The translations under genes and the position numbers were made by a program. Below, one piece after another: positions 35,727 to 47,998 of a DNA stretch of 64,000 bases. Origin of the DNA: Tetrahymena elliotti 4EA (Eukaryota; Ciliophora; Oligohymenophorea; Hymenostomatida; Tetrahymenidae). Location of the stretch: positions 62,001 through 126,000 of the forward strand of contig JH720299.1 of assembly GCA_000231825.2 (NCBI GenBank), read 5' to 3'. How positions within the stretch are numbered: position 1 is the stretch's first letter; the number at the start of each line of letters is the position of its first letter. The notes beneath the pieces are model-generated. The model had not been told where the DNA came from and did no database searches. It worked only from the letters and a program-made list of their open reading frames with translations.

Positions 35727-37278
35727 ATGATTAACTCAATGTAAACTATATTTTAGTGTACAGATGAGAGTCAAAAATAAATACAACTTATCTAAAATAA
35801 ATCTTTGGTCTGCGATAAGTTAAATACTTCTACTAATTCAATATTTGAAAGTAAAATTTCTAATAATATCTAAAACTAAAAAACTTAGCGTGATTACTAA
35901 GCTACGAGTAAGTTATAGTAATAAAAAATAAAAGATAGCATCAAACAAAAAAAAGAATTAAGAAAGCTAAAGAAATAACAAAAAAATATTAAAATGCTAA
36001 ACAATCTTTAATCCCTTCCTAAAAGAGTTCTTAGAAGTTATCATCCAGACGAATATTTTTTGAAAATTTAAGGAGAACATGAAGAAGGTAAATCATTAAA
36101 TAATAGCTCAAATCTTTTAATTGTAATCAAAAAATCATAAAAATTATTTAGACTCAAATATCAAAAATCACAAGCCTTTAAAAGAAAACGAGGAAAAGTA
36201 ATCAACTGAAGAAGTAGAAGAAGAAGAAGAAGAAGAATAGAAAGATTAGATAGATTGCAAATAATAAAAAATAATTGATCTCTTGCTAAATTAAAATTAA
36301 AGCTTTGATAAACAAGTTATTGGAATTGATCAGAATAATAAAGAACAACAACTACAAGATTTAAATTATGAAAGTTAAAAATTTATAAATCACAAAGATT
36401 TTAATAAAATTTATGTTGAATAAAATAATAGTTTGTGTGAATAACCAATCTAATCTCCTATTCTTAATTGCTATTAGAAATAAATCAATTATTAGAGCCA
36501 AAACCTAATCAGTGATTTTTAAGTGGATTATGAATTGAAAAGTTTTTTATTCAATTCAGAAGAATTCAGCATGATCCCTGAATATAATAATTTCTTTTAA
36601 TTCAATGAGCATGATGAATTTTTATAGGTTTAGGAATGTAATAATGGTGTTGACTAATTTGACTAATAGGAATAACTAAACAAAAATGACTATAATAATG
36701 AAAAATATCAGTTAAACCATATTTAAATTGATGATAATATAACTTAAAAACACTATTTTTACTAAAACTAATTAGATTAAATCAATCATAAATCTCTCTA
36801 AACTTAATTTAACTAGCTTAAATTGTAGAAAAACAATGTTGTAAAGAATCTTATGTCTTCTTTTAAGAGATTTATCTTGTAATTATTTTTAATCAAATCA
36901 ACGCACAAACTGAAAAAAGAAAATGAAGAAACCTAAAATCAGAAAAGAAAATAAATTTTAAAAATTTATTTAGGTCATGATTCTTAAATTGATGAGTAAA
37001 CAATTTAAAAGATGCGCTAATGTATTTTGAATCTTTATAATAAAAGCTAGAATCATAAGTAATGCTTAGATGAAAAAGTATTCCTCAGAAGATTTGAAAA
37101 ATATTTAAAAAACAAGGTCTTTAATTAACATTCTCTGAGTCTTTTAATGAATCAATCTTCTTACACTTTTATTTTTAAATACTTCTTAGAAAATTTTACT
37201 ACAAATTGGCTATCAAATTCGAATATACTAAATAAAAATACATACTTAAAAGTAATAGAATTACTAATAAAATTCTGA
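35727..37278 (+). CDS. Unrecognised ciliate protein, family A, copy 1
   Basis: 495 aa under code 6, in exons 35727-36087 and 36152-37278 (intron of 64 nt, phase 1). I do not recognise a known domain. N-terminal 70 residues: Ser/Asn/Gln-rich. Residues 71-88: a basic stretch (KQKKELRKLKK). Residues 96-104: SLPKRVLRS. Then an acidic stretch (EEVEEEEEEQ) and a low-complexity Asn/Gln middle. From about 351 the C-terminal third is the best conserved part: VKNLMSSFKRFIL, then NHKQC, FEKYLKNK and FKYFLENF. No signal peptide or membrane helix is visible. The three A copies and three B copies share the SLPKR and C-terminal blocks. The frame is open to TGA. Confidence 0.82.
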
Positions 37279-39734
37279 TTTACTTTTATTTACTTCTTCT
37301 ATTTATAAACTTTAAAAATTATTTAATCAATATTTAACATATGCTTTATTCTTTCTTATCTTATTTTGAAACTAAATTATTAAGTTTAAATTTAAGAAAA
37401 AATTTCTAATTTTAGATTTAGCTCAAGAAAAATCAAATAATTCATTTTAATATTTTTTTTCAGAATCTTTAAAAGGAATTTTAATTCCCATCATATTTGA
37501 CAGACAATACAAGAGTTATAACTCAGATTTTATTATTTTTTCTATTTGATAATTTATTAGTTTACAGTTTACATTCCTTACTTAAGGCATACAGTTCTAA
37601 ATTTACATTTTAATGAAATTATTCCTAGAGTTATTAGCATCCTTTGTTAATGTTATATATTTTGGACAAAGATGATTTAAACTAATGTGTTCTTTATTAA
37701 ATATTTTTTAAGCTTCAGAGAGCTTAAGGTTAACAGTGGATTTAAATTGATCAGATTGACTAAGCTTTATCTTCTTTAGTTTCTTGTCAATTTTAGCAAG
37801 TTTTTAAATTAATTTTTATAGTGTTACGTTTGGGGTTTGGGAATAAAATAATCAAATCTAATTACTTAATCAGCAACATCATTTCAGTAAGATATTTTTT
37901 TAATTTGAAGGTACATTATAAGATCATCATTTGAATTATATTTTTTGAATCATATATATCTGAATCTAAGGGATATTAAAAATAGTTATATTATCTATCT
38001 ACTTTCCTTTCATCCCTTAAATCAGTCAACTTGAACTGAAAAATCTGAAATGACTTCAAATTTCTAGAAAAAAATAGAATATTGCTCATAGTTAACTAAT
38101 TCTATCTGTAGAAGTAAAAAAAGAGGACTCAATTATTACAAAGAATCAAATTATTAGTAATTATTTAAATAATTTAAGACAAATAGATTACACCATCTAA
38201 AAAAGTAAATTAGCTGATAATAATTACTTCAGTAAAACTTTGAATATCGCACTTTTATAACTCATATCTAATTTATTTATTTATAAGTTAAATTCTAAGG
38301 CTAGTGAGGGAAAAAAATATAAAGTCAAATAAATAATTTTTTTCAATTATACCGAATTGATTGAAATTCACTCATTTATATAGCCAAATATTCGATCTCT
38401 CCTTATTAAATACTTAACTTAATAAATTTATCTCAAAAATCAATAAAGATAATAAATATTTATGGCCTTTATAAAAATATTTGCTTCTTTCCACAAAAAA
38501 AAAAGAATCAAAAATAAGTATGGTTTTTGATTCACAATTATTGGAAATTTAATTATAATCAATTCATATTTTTCAGATAAAATGGTAGTCTAATGAATTA
38601 ATAAGAAAAAAGCAATTTTTTTTGTCAAAATTTGAGATTGAAAAATACAAAAGTTTTTAATTACAAATGAAAATTAAATAAAAGAAAATATTTATTTTCA
38701 TCACTCAGAATTGGAAATAGAATTTATTTTTCTTTTTCTTCAATTTTACTAGTGCTTTTTTCATCTAAATTGTTATGAATTTTATCAAAAGGTTGTTAAA
38801 CAGCTTATACAATTAATTTTTAATTAAAATATAGGCATATTTTCCCATTCTCATGTAATAAATTCAAGAAAAACAAAAGCTTTTAAAAAAAGTGATCGAT
38901 TGATTTATAATAAATGAATGATTGGTTTGATTTTAATTATTTTTATAAATATTTTTCTTTTAAATTAAAAAAAATATTGAAAAAGCAAGCTGAGCTAGCT
39001 TTCAAAACTTAGAATCAAAGTAAATTAATACATAGAAGATAGGAAATTAAAAAAATAAATCAATTCATCTCCTTTATTATTATGATTGAAGGTAGTAGAC
39101 CGTATATAAAAAAACTTCTCTATATTTAAATTTTTCTTGGTAAAATTGTGAATTTTTCAATTTTATTTTGTATTTTTGTTTGTTTTTAAGTTTGAGTAAT
39201 TAAAAGCAATTTTGAGTAATTAAAAACAATTTCAAGTAATTCGCTGTAAAGTTATCAATTATTAAGAAATTAAATTTTTGAATTGGTTAGCTATATATCA
39301 TTGAAAAACATTGATAAATAGTGTTTATATTTATTTGAAATTATTGAAATTTTCATTTTTTTTATCAGCAAAAAAAAGGTTATGAGTGTGATTATAATAC
39401 TGCTGGTTTTTCTTATTTTATGTTCGAAGCTAGATAATAAATAAAGTAATGCTTTTAAATAAAAGATTAATTGTTCTTTAAATTTTTAAAAAATCTATTT
39501 TTATAAATTTAATTTAAATGTTTTTAATGTGCTTTCAAAAATTTTTGTAATGGAGGCAAAATTACTTCTATATTTTGCTTTGAATTAAATAATTAATCCT
39601 ATTTGATAAAAAAGTTAGTTAGTCATTCACAAAGTGATAAGTGATACTATATAAAAAATTCTTAATAGTTAATTAATAAGCCCAGTAGGAAAAATAAGAA
39701 AATACATAAACTTTTTCATTATTTTATTAATTTA
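37279..39734. other. A1-B1 spacer
   Basis: 2.46 kb, no gene seen on either strand. Much of it matches the A2-B2 spacer (45376-47998), but indels scattered without regard to frame argue that it is non-coding. It contains a short tandem repeat at 39191-39242. Confidence 0.55.
39191..39242. repeat. Short tandem repeat before B1
   Basis: Three imperfect units of about 20 nt based on GAGTAATTAAAAGCAATTTT. The matching place in unit 2 (about 47377-47428) also has three. In unit 3 (about 59110) the array is reduced. Confidence 0.7.
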
Positions 39735-41207
39735 ATGAATTCTTAAAAATCATCATTTAATTGTTGTCATTAAAAAATATCTTTTATTGAAAATTCACCT
39801 TAGAGAGATTTTAATGAAAATCCTTTAGCTACTTCCACTATTTCAGATACAGTCTCTAGTAATACTAGTGGTCATAATGTCAAATAAGATTGCTTATTTG
39901 CAAACTAGAATACACATTTCAATCAAATCATGAAATAAAAGAAAGAAATAAGGAGGATTAAGAAAGAATAAAAAAACTTTTAGATGATTTAAAAGCTCTC
40001 ATCTCTCCCAAAAAGGTTTCTTAGAAGCTAAAAAAATTCTAATGATTTACAAGAAAATTAAGAAGGAAAATAAAATAAGGATGACTCTAAGCACAACCAT
40101 TTAATCACTAATGAGATATTTGAAGGTAACTAGTAAAATAATGGCTAGCTTTCAGTAAAAAATATAATCTAATAAGAATAATAATAATCAAACTATCAAT
40201 AAGAATATTAATTTTAAGGCAAATAAAAGTGTTTTTAAGATGGTTTAATGTATCATAATCCTTCTTTAAGAAATAATTAGATGGCTACTTGCATGAATGA
40301 AAATGATAAAAAGAATTTAATCTATTAAGTGAATGAATAAAAAGGACACTTTTATCAAATATATGCTGAAAAAAATAGTTGCTATCAATCTTCATTCCTC
40401 AGTTATGATTTTAATGAAATGGAATAAAATTAAAATAAATAAGCTAATAATTTCTAAATTAACTTTTAAGCTTCCTCTCAGGAAATTCTGCAAAATATTT
40501 AATTGAATGAGGAGCTTTTTGACTAATATTCTTAAAATAATAATTACAAAATTGGTATTTAGGCTGAGGATAATTTCTAAAAAATATTAGAATCAAATAA
40601 TTTTAATAGGTTTGAGTGTGAATAAGAATAAGAAAATAATAGTGAAAATTGTGGATAAACATTGATTTAGGCAGATGAAAATATCAATCAGCAAAGTGAG
40701 TAAGTCTAAATGAATTAAAACTATAAAAAAAGTGAAAATAATTCAAATAAATTCTAAAAAAATAATGCAGTAAAGAATCTCATGTCATCTTTTAAGAGAT
40801 TTATTCTGAAATTATTTAGAACAGAGTCAACAAAAGTCGAATCAAAAGATTTTTCTGAAAACTAAAGCATTGAAAAAAAAGAAAGTATAGAAATCTACTT
40901 TAAAAATAATACTTAAATTGATGAATTACTCATTTAAGCAACTCAAAAAATTATTTTGAATATTTACAATTAAGACTTGAATCATAAACAATGCTTTTGT
41001 GAAAAAGTATTTTTAAAAAAATTTGAAAAATATTTCAAAAATAAATCTTATAATTAGCACTCCTTGAATTTATTATTAAATTAATCTTCTTTCTCATCAG
41101 TCTTTAAATACTTTTTAAACAATTTTGCTTCTAATTGGTTGATTAATTCTAATATAAATAATTATAATTCCTATCAAATAATGATTCAATTCTTAACAAA
41201 AGAGTGA
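39735..41207 (+). CDS. Unrecognised ciliate protein, family B, copy 1
   Basis: 490 aa, single exon, code 6, ending TGA. It is paralogous to family A: Ser/Asn-rich N-terminus; a basic stretch with KQKKEIRRIKKEQ; SLPKRFLRS; a long Asn/Gln/Glu-rich middle; and a conserved C-terminal block starting near 346 (VKNLMSSFKRFILKLF, NHKQC, FEKYFKNK, FKYFLNNF, NW). No known domain, signal peptide or membrane helix seen. Where A genes have an intron, B has 18 nt of coding sequence. It lies 2.5 kb after A1 on the same strand, so separate transcription is likely. Confidence 0.82.
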
Positions 41208-41550
41208 AATCATAAAATATAAAAATATGTATATCATACAATTTATTTTATAAAAAAAATTGATTCAATAAAAAATTTTTATTATTGATAAAGTAAAATT
41301 CTAAAACATTCTGTTTAATTTTTTTTCTTGATACAAATAAATCAATCAAATTCTTTCATTTTTTATTTTTAAAAAGTGAATTTCATGAATTTTTGGTCAA
41401 AGCACTTTTCATCTGTTCTTATCAATTTAATTTTTAAGTTTTTGATTTTACTTTCTTCTACATAAATATCATGTTTTGGTAATAAATTATTTTTTTCAAT
41501 TTAAAGAATTTAAAACTTTAAATTACCTTTTCATTAATAAAAATTATTAA

Positions 41551-41775
41551 TTAATATTGTTGAAAACCTATATCCAATACTATATACCCACCCTGTAAAA
41601 CTCTTCATCTAAGTTCCTAAAAGACCATTTTCTTTGATTCTTTTTTTTCTATTAATAAGCTTCCTATTCCGAAGGGGCTGTTCTGAATTTAATAAACAAT
41701 TTTGCATCAACCATATTGATATTTCCTATCCTACAATAACTTACTTTCATTTCGAAAGATATTTTAATTTTGAAT
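41551..41775. repeat. Conserved non-coding block downstream of B genes (first of three)
   Basis: Recurs at 49822-50042 and 61497-61708. Shared landmarks are TTAATATTGTTGAAA, CTCTTCAT.TAAG.TCCT and TCTGAATT.AATAAAC. Length differences of four and other non-triplet sizes between copies argue against a conserved reading frame. Confidence 0.6.
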
Positions 41776-41809
41776 AAATTATCTTAAATTTTATGATAAT
41801 TATACCTGT

Positions 41810-41870
41810 TGAGTTGAGGTTAGGATTGGGGTTTGAGTTAGGATTGAAATTGAAGTTTTACTTGAACTGG
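41810..41870 (+). repeat. G-rich degenerate repeat upstream of A2
   Basis: Repeated GTTAGGATTG/GTTTGAGTTAGG-like words in otherwise G-poor DNA, with at least four runs of two or more G. Counterparts lie before A1 (34153-34190, weaker) and A3 (53275-53340). It is not a run of the ciliate telomere repeat TTGGGG. Confidence 0.6.
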
Positions 41871-43816
41871 AGATCTTGATTAGTGACTGCATTGTTAAAT
41901 TTCAGCTGAAGATTGTTAGTATTCTAAAAATTGTATAACATTCAAACCTAATTTAAAATTATTTCATTTTTAGTATTAATATACTAACTTATACTATTAA
42001 TAGAAATTACTTGCTAGCTTGATGAATAATGAAAGTTGTGAATAAAGGGGGTAAGCAAAAAACATAGAATCAACTTTTAAATGAGTAACTAAAAATTTTC
42101 ATTAATTATTATCAAGACCTCCTCCAAGCATTTAGGAATCTTATTTTTTATAAATATTTGCACCAGGTGATATGATCTTTATATTAGAAAAATTAATGTA
42201 TCAAAGAACAAATAATATTTTTTTAATTTGAGTTTTTAAAAAATATTTCTTTTTCTGACTAAATTATTAAAAACTTCACTAAAGTTTTGATTAAAATGAT
42301 CTAATTTGCTAAACAAATAAACATCCTTTTTAAGAACTTATTTAAATAAATTACAAGTTAGAAATTAATTGTATTAAGAATATTAAAATAATTTAAATTT
42401 AATTTATTAATAAACATAATCTCAATTTACTATTTTCTCGCAGTAAATATTAAACTAAATAAACCTTTTGTTATTTACTTTTTCTTCAAAATAAATAAAA
42501 GAATATTAAATATTTAAGTCTTTTCTTTTTCAATATTTTAATACAAATAAACACTCTAAAAAGCTAAAAATTTGTAATGTCTTCTTTTTTAATTTATTTT
42601 TTAGATTATCTATGCAAAGAAATAGTCTAAAGCATTTATTCCCAAAAAGTATATGAAAAAAAAATCATTTAAATCATGAAACAATGAAAAAGAAGATAAA
42701 TATTTAATTTTTTTAAATAAGAATTATAATTTCACTTTTTATGTAAAATAGCAATAATAAATGGTGTAGATTTTTCCTCCTCTATCTATTTTAGCTACTT
42801 ATTAATATTCTGACAAAAACAAGAAATTAATAGTGATTGCCTTAAAAGTGATGTGTTATATCTTTAAAACATTGAATCTCAAAATTGATGTTTTCCTCAA
42901 AAGAAAGATATAATTACCTGATCTGTTCTCTTAACAATTAATAAAGGAAAAGAAAAGTTTTAATCTAAGCAAACAATGATAATTTTCTTTTTTCTCTTTC
43001 TTTGTTTATTTATAGGATGTCATTTTCTTTGATCTAATTAAAAAATTAAAACCTTATGATATAATATCAAAGCGTACTATTAGATATTATTTTTTAAACC
43101 AAATTTTATAAAATCAAGTAAAAATTAACCATTAAATCTCTGTCATATTATAGCCTGAATTGTTAAATTTTGTAAATAACTATTAAAAGGTAAGTGCTTT
43201 ATTAGTTTTTAGTTGTATCTCTAAATTTATATCTTACTTATTCTAATAATTATATTTTAATTTTTGGATTATTCTAAGTCAGCAAACTAACATAGAACTC
43301 TTAAGTTTTATTTAAGATTATGAAAAAGAATAAATAAAAAAAATCTATTTAATTTAATATATTGATCTGTCCATAAAAAATAAGTACTTGAATTGAATTC
43401 TAATCTGATAGTTGGCTTTCTATAAACTGATAAAATCTTATTCTAACACAACATATTTAAAGTCGTAATGAAAGAAATTAACTAATAATAACTTCTTTCT
43501 TCAAAATAATTATATTGTTTTAGTCATTTTTTATTGAAAAAAGTTTTGCTTGTTTATTATGCATATGCCCTCAATTAGAATGAAAATTCTAATATTATTT
43601 TAATTAAACTGAAGTTTTTGTTTTAAGTTGTATTAATTAAGTTCGCAAAAAAATTTTGAGTAAAAGAGGCTTTCTTAATTAATAAATTAATATTGATTTT
43701 AATGATCCTTTATTTGAATAGAATGAATATTAAGCAGTACTAAATTTTGAACAACTATTAGATAAATAATTAATAATCTAAACAATAAAGAAAAGCATAT
43801 TTGAATATTTTCAAAA

Positions 43817-45375
43817 ATGATTCATTCAATGTAAACTAAATTTATGTGTGTAGGTGAGAGTCAATCATAAATATAACTTATCTAAAGTAAATCTTTGGTA
43901 TGTGATATGTTAAATACGTCTGCTAATTCTATATTTGAAAGTAAAATTTCTAATAATATCTAAATCTAAAAAATTTAGCATGATTACTCAGCTATGAGTA
44001 AGTAATAGTTAGAAAAAATAAAAGATAGTATCAAGCAAAAAAAAGAATTAAGAAAACTAAAGAAATAATAAAAAACTATTAAAATGCTAAGCAATATTTA
44101 ATCCCTTCCTAAAAGAGTTCTTAGAAGTTATCAGCCAGATGAGCATTTTTAAAAAATGTAAGGAGAATATGAAGAAGGTAAATCATTAAATAATAGTTTG
44201 ACTCTTTTATATTTAATAGAAAATACATAAATAAAAATTATTTAGACTCAAACATCAAAAAAGACTAGTTTTTAAAAGAAAATCAATAAAAATAGTTAAC
44301 TGATGAAGTAGAAGAGGAAGAATAGACAGATTATATAGAATGTAAATAATAAAAAATAATTGATCTTTGCCTCAATTAAAATTAAAGTCATGGTAATTAA
44401 GTTATTGGGATTAATCAAAATAATAAGCAACAACATCAACAACAAGATTTAAATTCTGAAAGTTAAAGATTTTTTAATCACATAGATTTCAATAAAAACT
44501 AAATTGAATAAAATAATTATTTGTATGAGTTACCAATCTAATCTCCTATTCTTAATTACAATTAGAAATAAATCAATTATTCGAGCCAAAACTTAATCAG
44601 TGACTTTTATATGGATGAGGAATTGAAAAGTTTTCCATTCAATTCAGAAGAATTCAGCATAATTCCTGAGTATAATAATTTCTTTTAATTCGATGAGCAT
44701 GATGAATTTTTATAAGTTTAGGAATACAATAATAGCATTGACTAATTTGATCTATAAGAATAACTAAATTGTAATGACAATAATAATGAAAAATATCAAT
44801 TAAATCACATTTAAATTGATGATGTTATAGATTAAAAACGCGATTTTTATGAAATCTAATAGGATTAAATCGATCCTAAATCTCTAAAAATTTAATTTAA
44901 CTCACTCAAATTGTACAAAAACAATTTTGTGAAGAATCTCATGTATTCTTTTAAGAGATTTATCTCGTAATTATTTGTAATCAAATCAACACACAAACTA
45001 AAAATAAAAAATGAAAATGAAGAAACCTAAAATCAGAAAAGAAAGTAAATTATAAAAATTTATTTTGGTGATGATTCTTAAATTGATGAGTAAACAATTC
45101 AAATGACATGCTAAAGTGTTTTAAATCTTTATAATAAATCCTAGAATCATAAGTAATGCTTAGATGAAAAAGTATTCCTCCTAAAATTTGAAAAATATTT
45201 AAAAAACAAGGTCTTTAATTAGCATTCTCTGAGTCTTTTAATGCATCAATCTTCTTTCTCATTTATATTTCAATACTTCTTATTAGAAAATTTTGCTACG
45301 AATTGGGTAAAAAATTCTAAATTACTTAATTAAAATATGTACTTAAAAGTGATAGAATTATTAATCAAATTCTGA
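43817..45375 (+). CDS. Unrecognised ciliate protein, family A, copy 2
   Basis: 496 aa in exons 43817-44177 and 44246-45375 (intron of 68 nt at the same phase-1 position as A1). The layout is that of A1: basic stretch KQKKELRKLKK, SLPKRVLRS, a shorter acidic run (EVEEEEQ), an Asn/Gln-rich middle and the C-terminal block with NHKQC and NFATNW. An extra Leu lies in FQYFLLENF. Open to TGA, with many substitutions from A1, suggesting selection to keep the frame. Function unknown. Confidence 0.82.
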
Positions 45376-47998
45376 TTTATTTAAACATCTACTTTTACTA
45401 AATTTTTTGTTGGTATTTATAAATTATAAAAAAGAATTTAAACTAAATTCAATCAATAATTAACATAAGAAGCTTTATTCTTGTCTGATTTTGAAACTAA
45501 ATTATTTAGTTTAAATTAAAAAAAAATTTTTCTATTTTTTTGATTTAGATTGAGAAAGAATAGAATTATTCATTTTAATATTTTTTTTCAAATTTTTAAA
45601 AGGAATTTTAATTCCCATCATGTTTGACAGACAATACAAGAGTCATAACTCAGATTTTATTATTTTTTCTATTTGATAATTTATTAGTTTACAGTTTACA
45701 TTCCTTACTTAAGTCATACAGTTCTAAATTTACATTTTAATGAAATTAATCCTAGAGTTATTAGCATTCTTTGTAAATGTTATATACTTCTTTAAACAAT
45801 TAATGTGTTCTTTATTAAATATTTTATAAGCTCAGAGAGCTTAAAGGTAATAGTGGATTTAAATTGATCAGATAGACCCAACATTTAATCTTAAATTTTT
45901 CTCATTTAAGAATGAAATTGTAAGCTTTATCTTATTTTAATTCCAATATTCTCATAGTCTTTAAATGAATTTTTATAATTTTAAGTAAGGGAATGAAGTA
46001 ATCAAATTTAATTCCTCCAGTTAGCAACATCATTTCATTAAAATATTTTTTTTAATTTATATAAACATTTAAGGTATGTTATAAGATCATCATTTGAATT
46101 ATATATATTTGTTACTCATAAATATCTAAATCAATTATATGCAGATCCTAATCTAGGTATTAAAAATAGTTATATTATCTATCTACTTTCCTTTCGTCCC
46201 TTAAATCAGTTAGCTTGAACTGTAAAATCAGAAATGACCTCAAATTTCTAGAAAGAAATTGAGTATTGTTAATAGTTAACTAATTCTATCTGTAGAAGTA
46301 AAAAAAAAGGTCGAGTAAATTTAACCAAAAATAAAATTAGTTGTAATAATTAAATAATTTGTTATTCACAATCAGACAAATAAATTATACCATCTAAAAA
46401 AGGAAGTAAGCTGATAATAATAATTATTAATTCAGTACAATTTTTAATATTATAATCCTAATTTATTTAACTCATCTATAATTGATTTATTTATTTATAA
46501 ATTAAATATTCAGGCCAGACTGAACGAGGGAAAAAATTTTTCACCAAATAACTAATTTTTACTATTTTGTGAAGAAATAATGAAATTCACTCATTTTTAT
46601 AGCAGAATATTTAAAATATTCAGCCTCTCCTTACTAAATACTTAACTTAATAAATTTATCTCAAAAATCAATATAGATAATTAATATTTAAGGCTTTTTT
46701 AAAAATACTTTACTTCTTTGCACAAAAAAAATGATCAAAAAGAAGTAAGGTTTTTGATTCATAATTAATGGAAATTTAATTAAAATCAATTCATATTTTT
46801 CAAACAAAATGCTATTCTAATTTAAGATGAATCAATAAGAAAAAAACATCTTTTTAAATTATACAATAGTTTTAATTTCAAATGAAAAAAATTAAATAAT
46901 AGAAAATATTTATTTTTGTCATTCATAATTGAAAGTCGAATTTCTTTTTCTTTTTCCTCCTCCTTTTTTTATCTTAAATTGTTATGAATTTCATCAAAAA
47001 GTTGCTAAATAGCTTATACAATTAATTTTTAATTAAAATTTAGGTACGCTTTCCCATGCGTTAGATTCAAGATAAACAAAAACTTTTGAAAAAAATGATG
47101 ATTAATCAAAAATGAATGAATTAATTTTAATTATTTTTTTAATATTTTTCTTTTAAATTAAAAAACATTTAAAAAGCAAACTAAGCGAGAAAGTAGTAGC
47201 TATCAAAACTTAGAATCAAAGTAAATTCATGATTTAAAATATAAATTAATTTATCTCCATGAATATTATGATTGAAGGTAGTAGACTGTATGGAATTAAA
47301 ACTTCTCTATTCTTAAGTTTTTCTAGACAAAATTGATATTTTTAGATTTTATTTTGTATTTTTGTTTTTTTTTAAGTTTGTATAATTAAAAGCAATTTTG
47401 AGTAATTAAAAGCAATCTAGAGTAATTCGCTATAAAGTTACAATTATTATTTAAAAAATAAGAAGTCAAATTTTGGAATTGATTAGCTAGCTAGCTCTTT
47501 TTCATAGAAAAAGCATCAATAAATTATTTTTATATTTATTTGAAATTATTGATTTTTTCAATTGTTTTAATAAACAAAAAAAGGTTATGTATGTGATTGT
47601 AATACTGCTGGTTTTTCTTATTTTGTGTTTGACTAGATAATAAATAATATAAAGCTTTTAAATAAGAGATTAATTATTCTTAAAATTTTTAAGAAAATCT
47701 ATTTTAATAATACATATTTTTAGGTAAGAGAGAGGTCTTATCAGAATTTAATTTAGAGGTTTAATGTGTTTGTTTAATTAAATAAATACTTGACAAATTT
47801 TACAAAACCTTTTGTCATGGAGGTAAAATTACTTCTATATTTTGCTTTGAATTAAATAATCAATCTTACTTGATAAAAGAGTTAAAGAGTTATTCACTCA
47901 CAAAGTGATAAAATTTAAAAAATTGTTAATAGTTAATTAATAAGCTCAGCAAGAAAAATAAGAAAATACATATACTTTTTCATTATTTTATTAATTTA
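45376..47998. other. A2-B2 spacer
   Basis: 2.6 kb, no gene seen. It parallels 37279-39734 with indels and includes the three-unit short repeat at about 47377-47428. Confidence 0.55.
47377..47428. repeat. Short tandem repeat before B2
   Basis: Imperfect units of about 20 nt (AATTAAAAGCAATTTTGAGT), the counterpart of 39191-39242. Confidence 0.65.

Larger units (their letters stand above)
34100..41775. repeat. A/B duplication unit 1
   Basis: A roughly 7.7 kb block holding leader, gene A1, spacer, gene B1 and a conserved trailer. The same order recurs in units 2 and 3 with many substitutions and non-coding indels. Boundaries are approximate: the block starts where TTAAATT.TATGATAATTAT begins matching 41775 onward. 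Confidence 0.8.
41208..43816. other. Spacer between units 1 and 2 plus leader of A2
   Basis: No gene seen. It contains the conserved block after B1 (41551-41775), the G-rich motif at 41810-41870 and the conserved A leader (42600-42990). Confidence 0.55.

Noticed and set aside
37820..41840. TTGGGG-containing stretches as telomere or chromosome-end sequence
   Set aside because: Only single TTGGGG words occur (near 37831 and 41826) inside degenerate repeats, with no tandem run.
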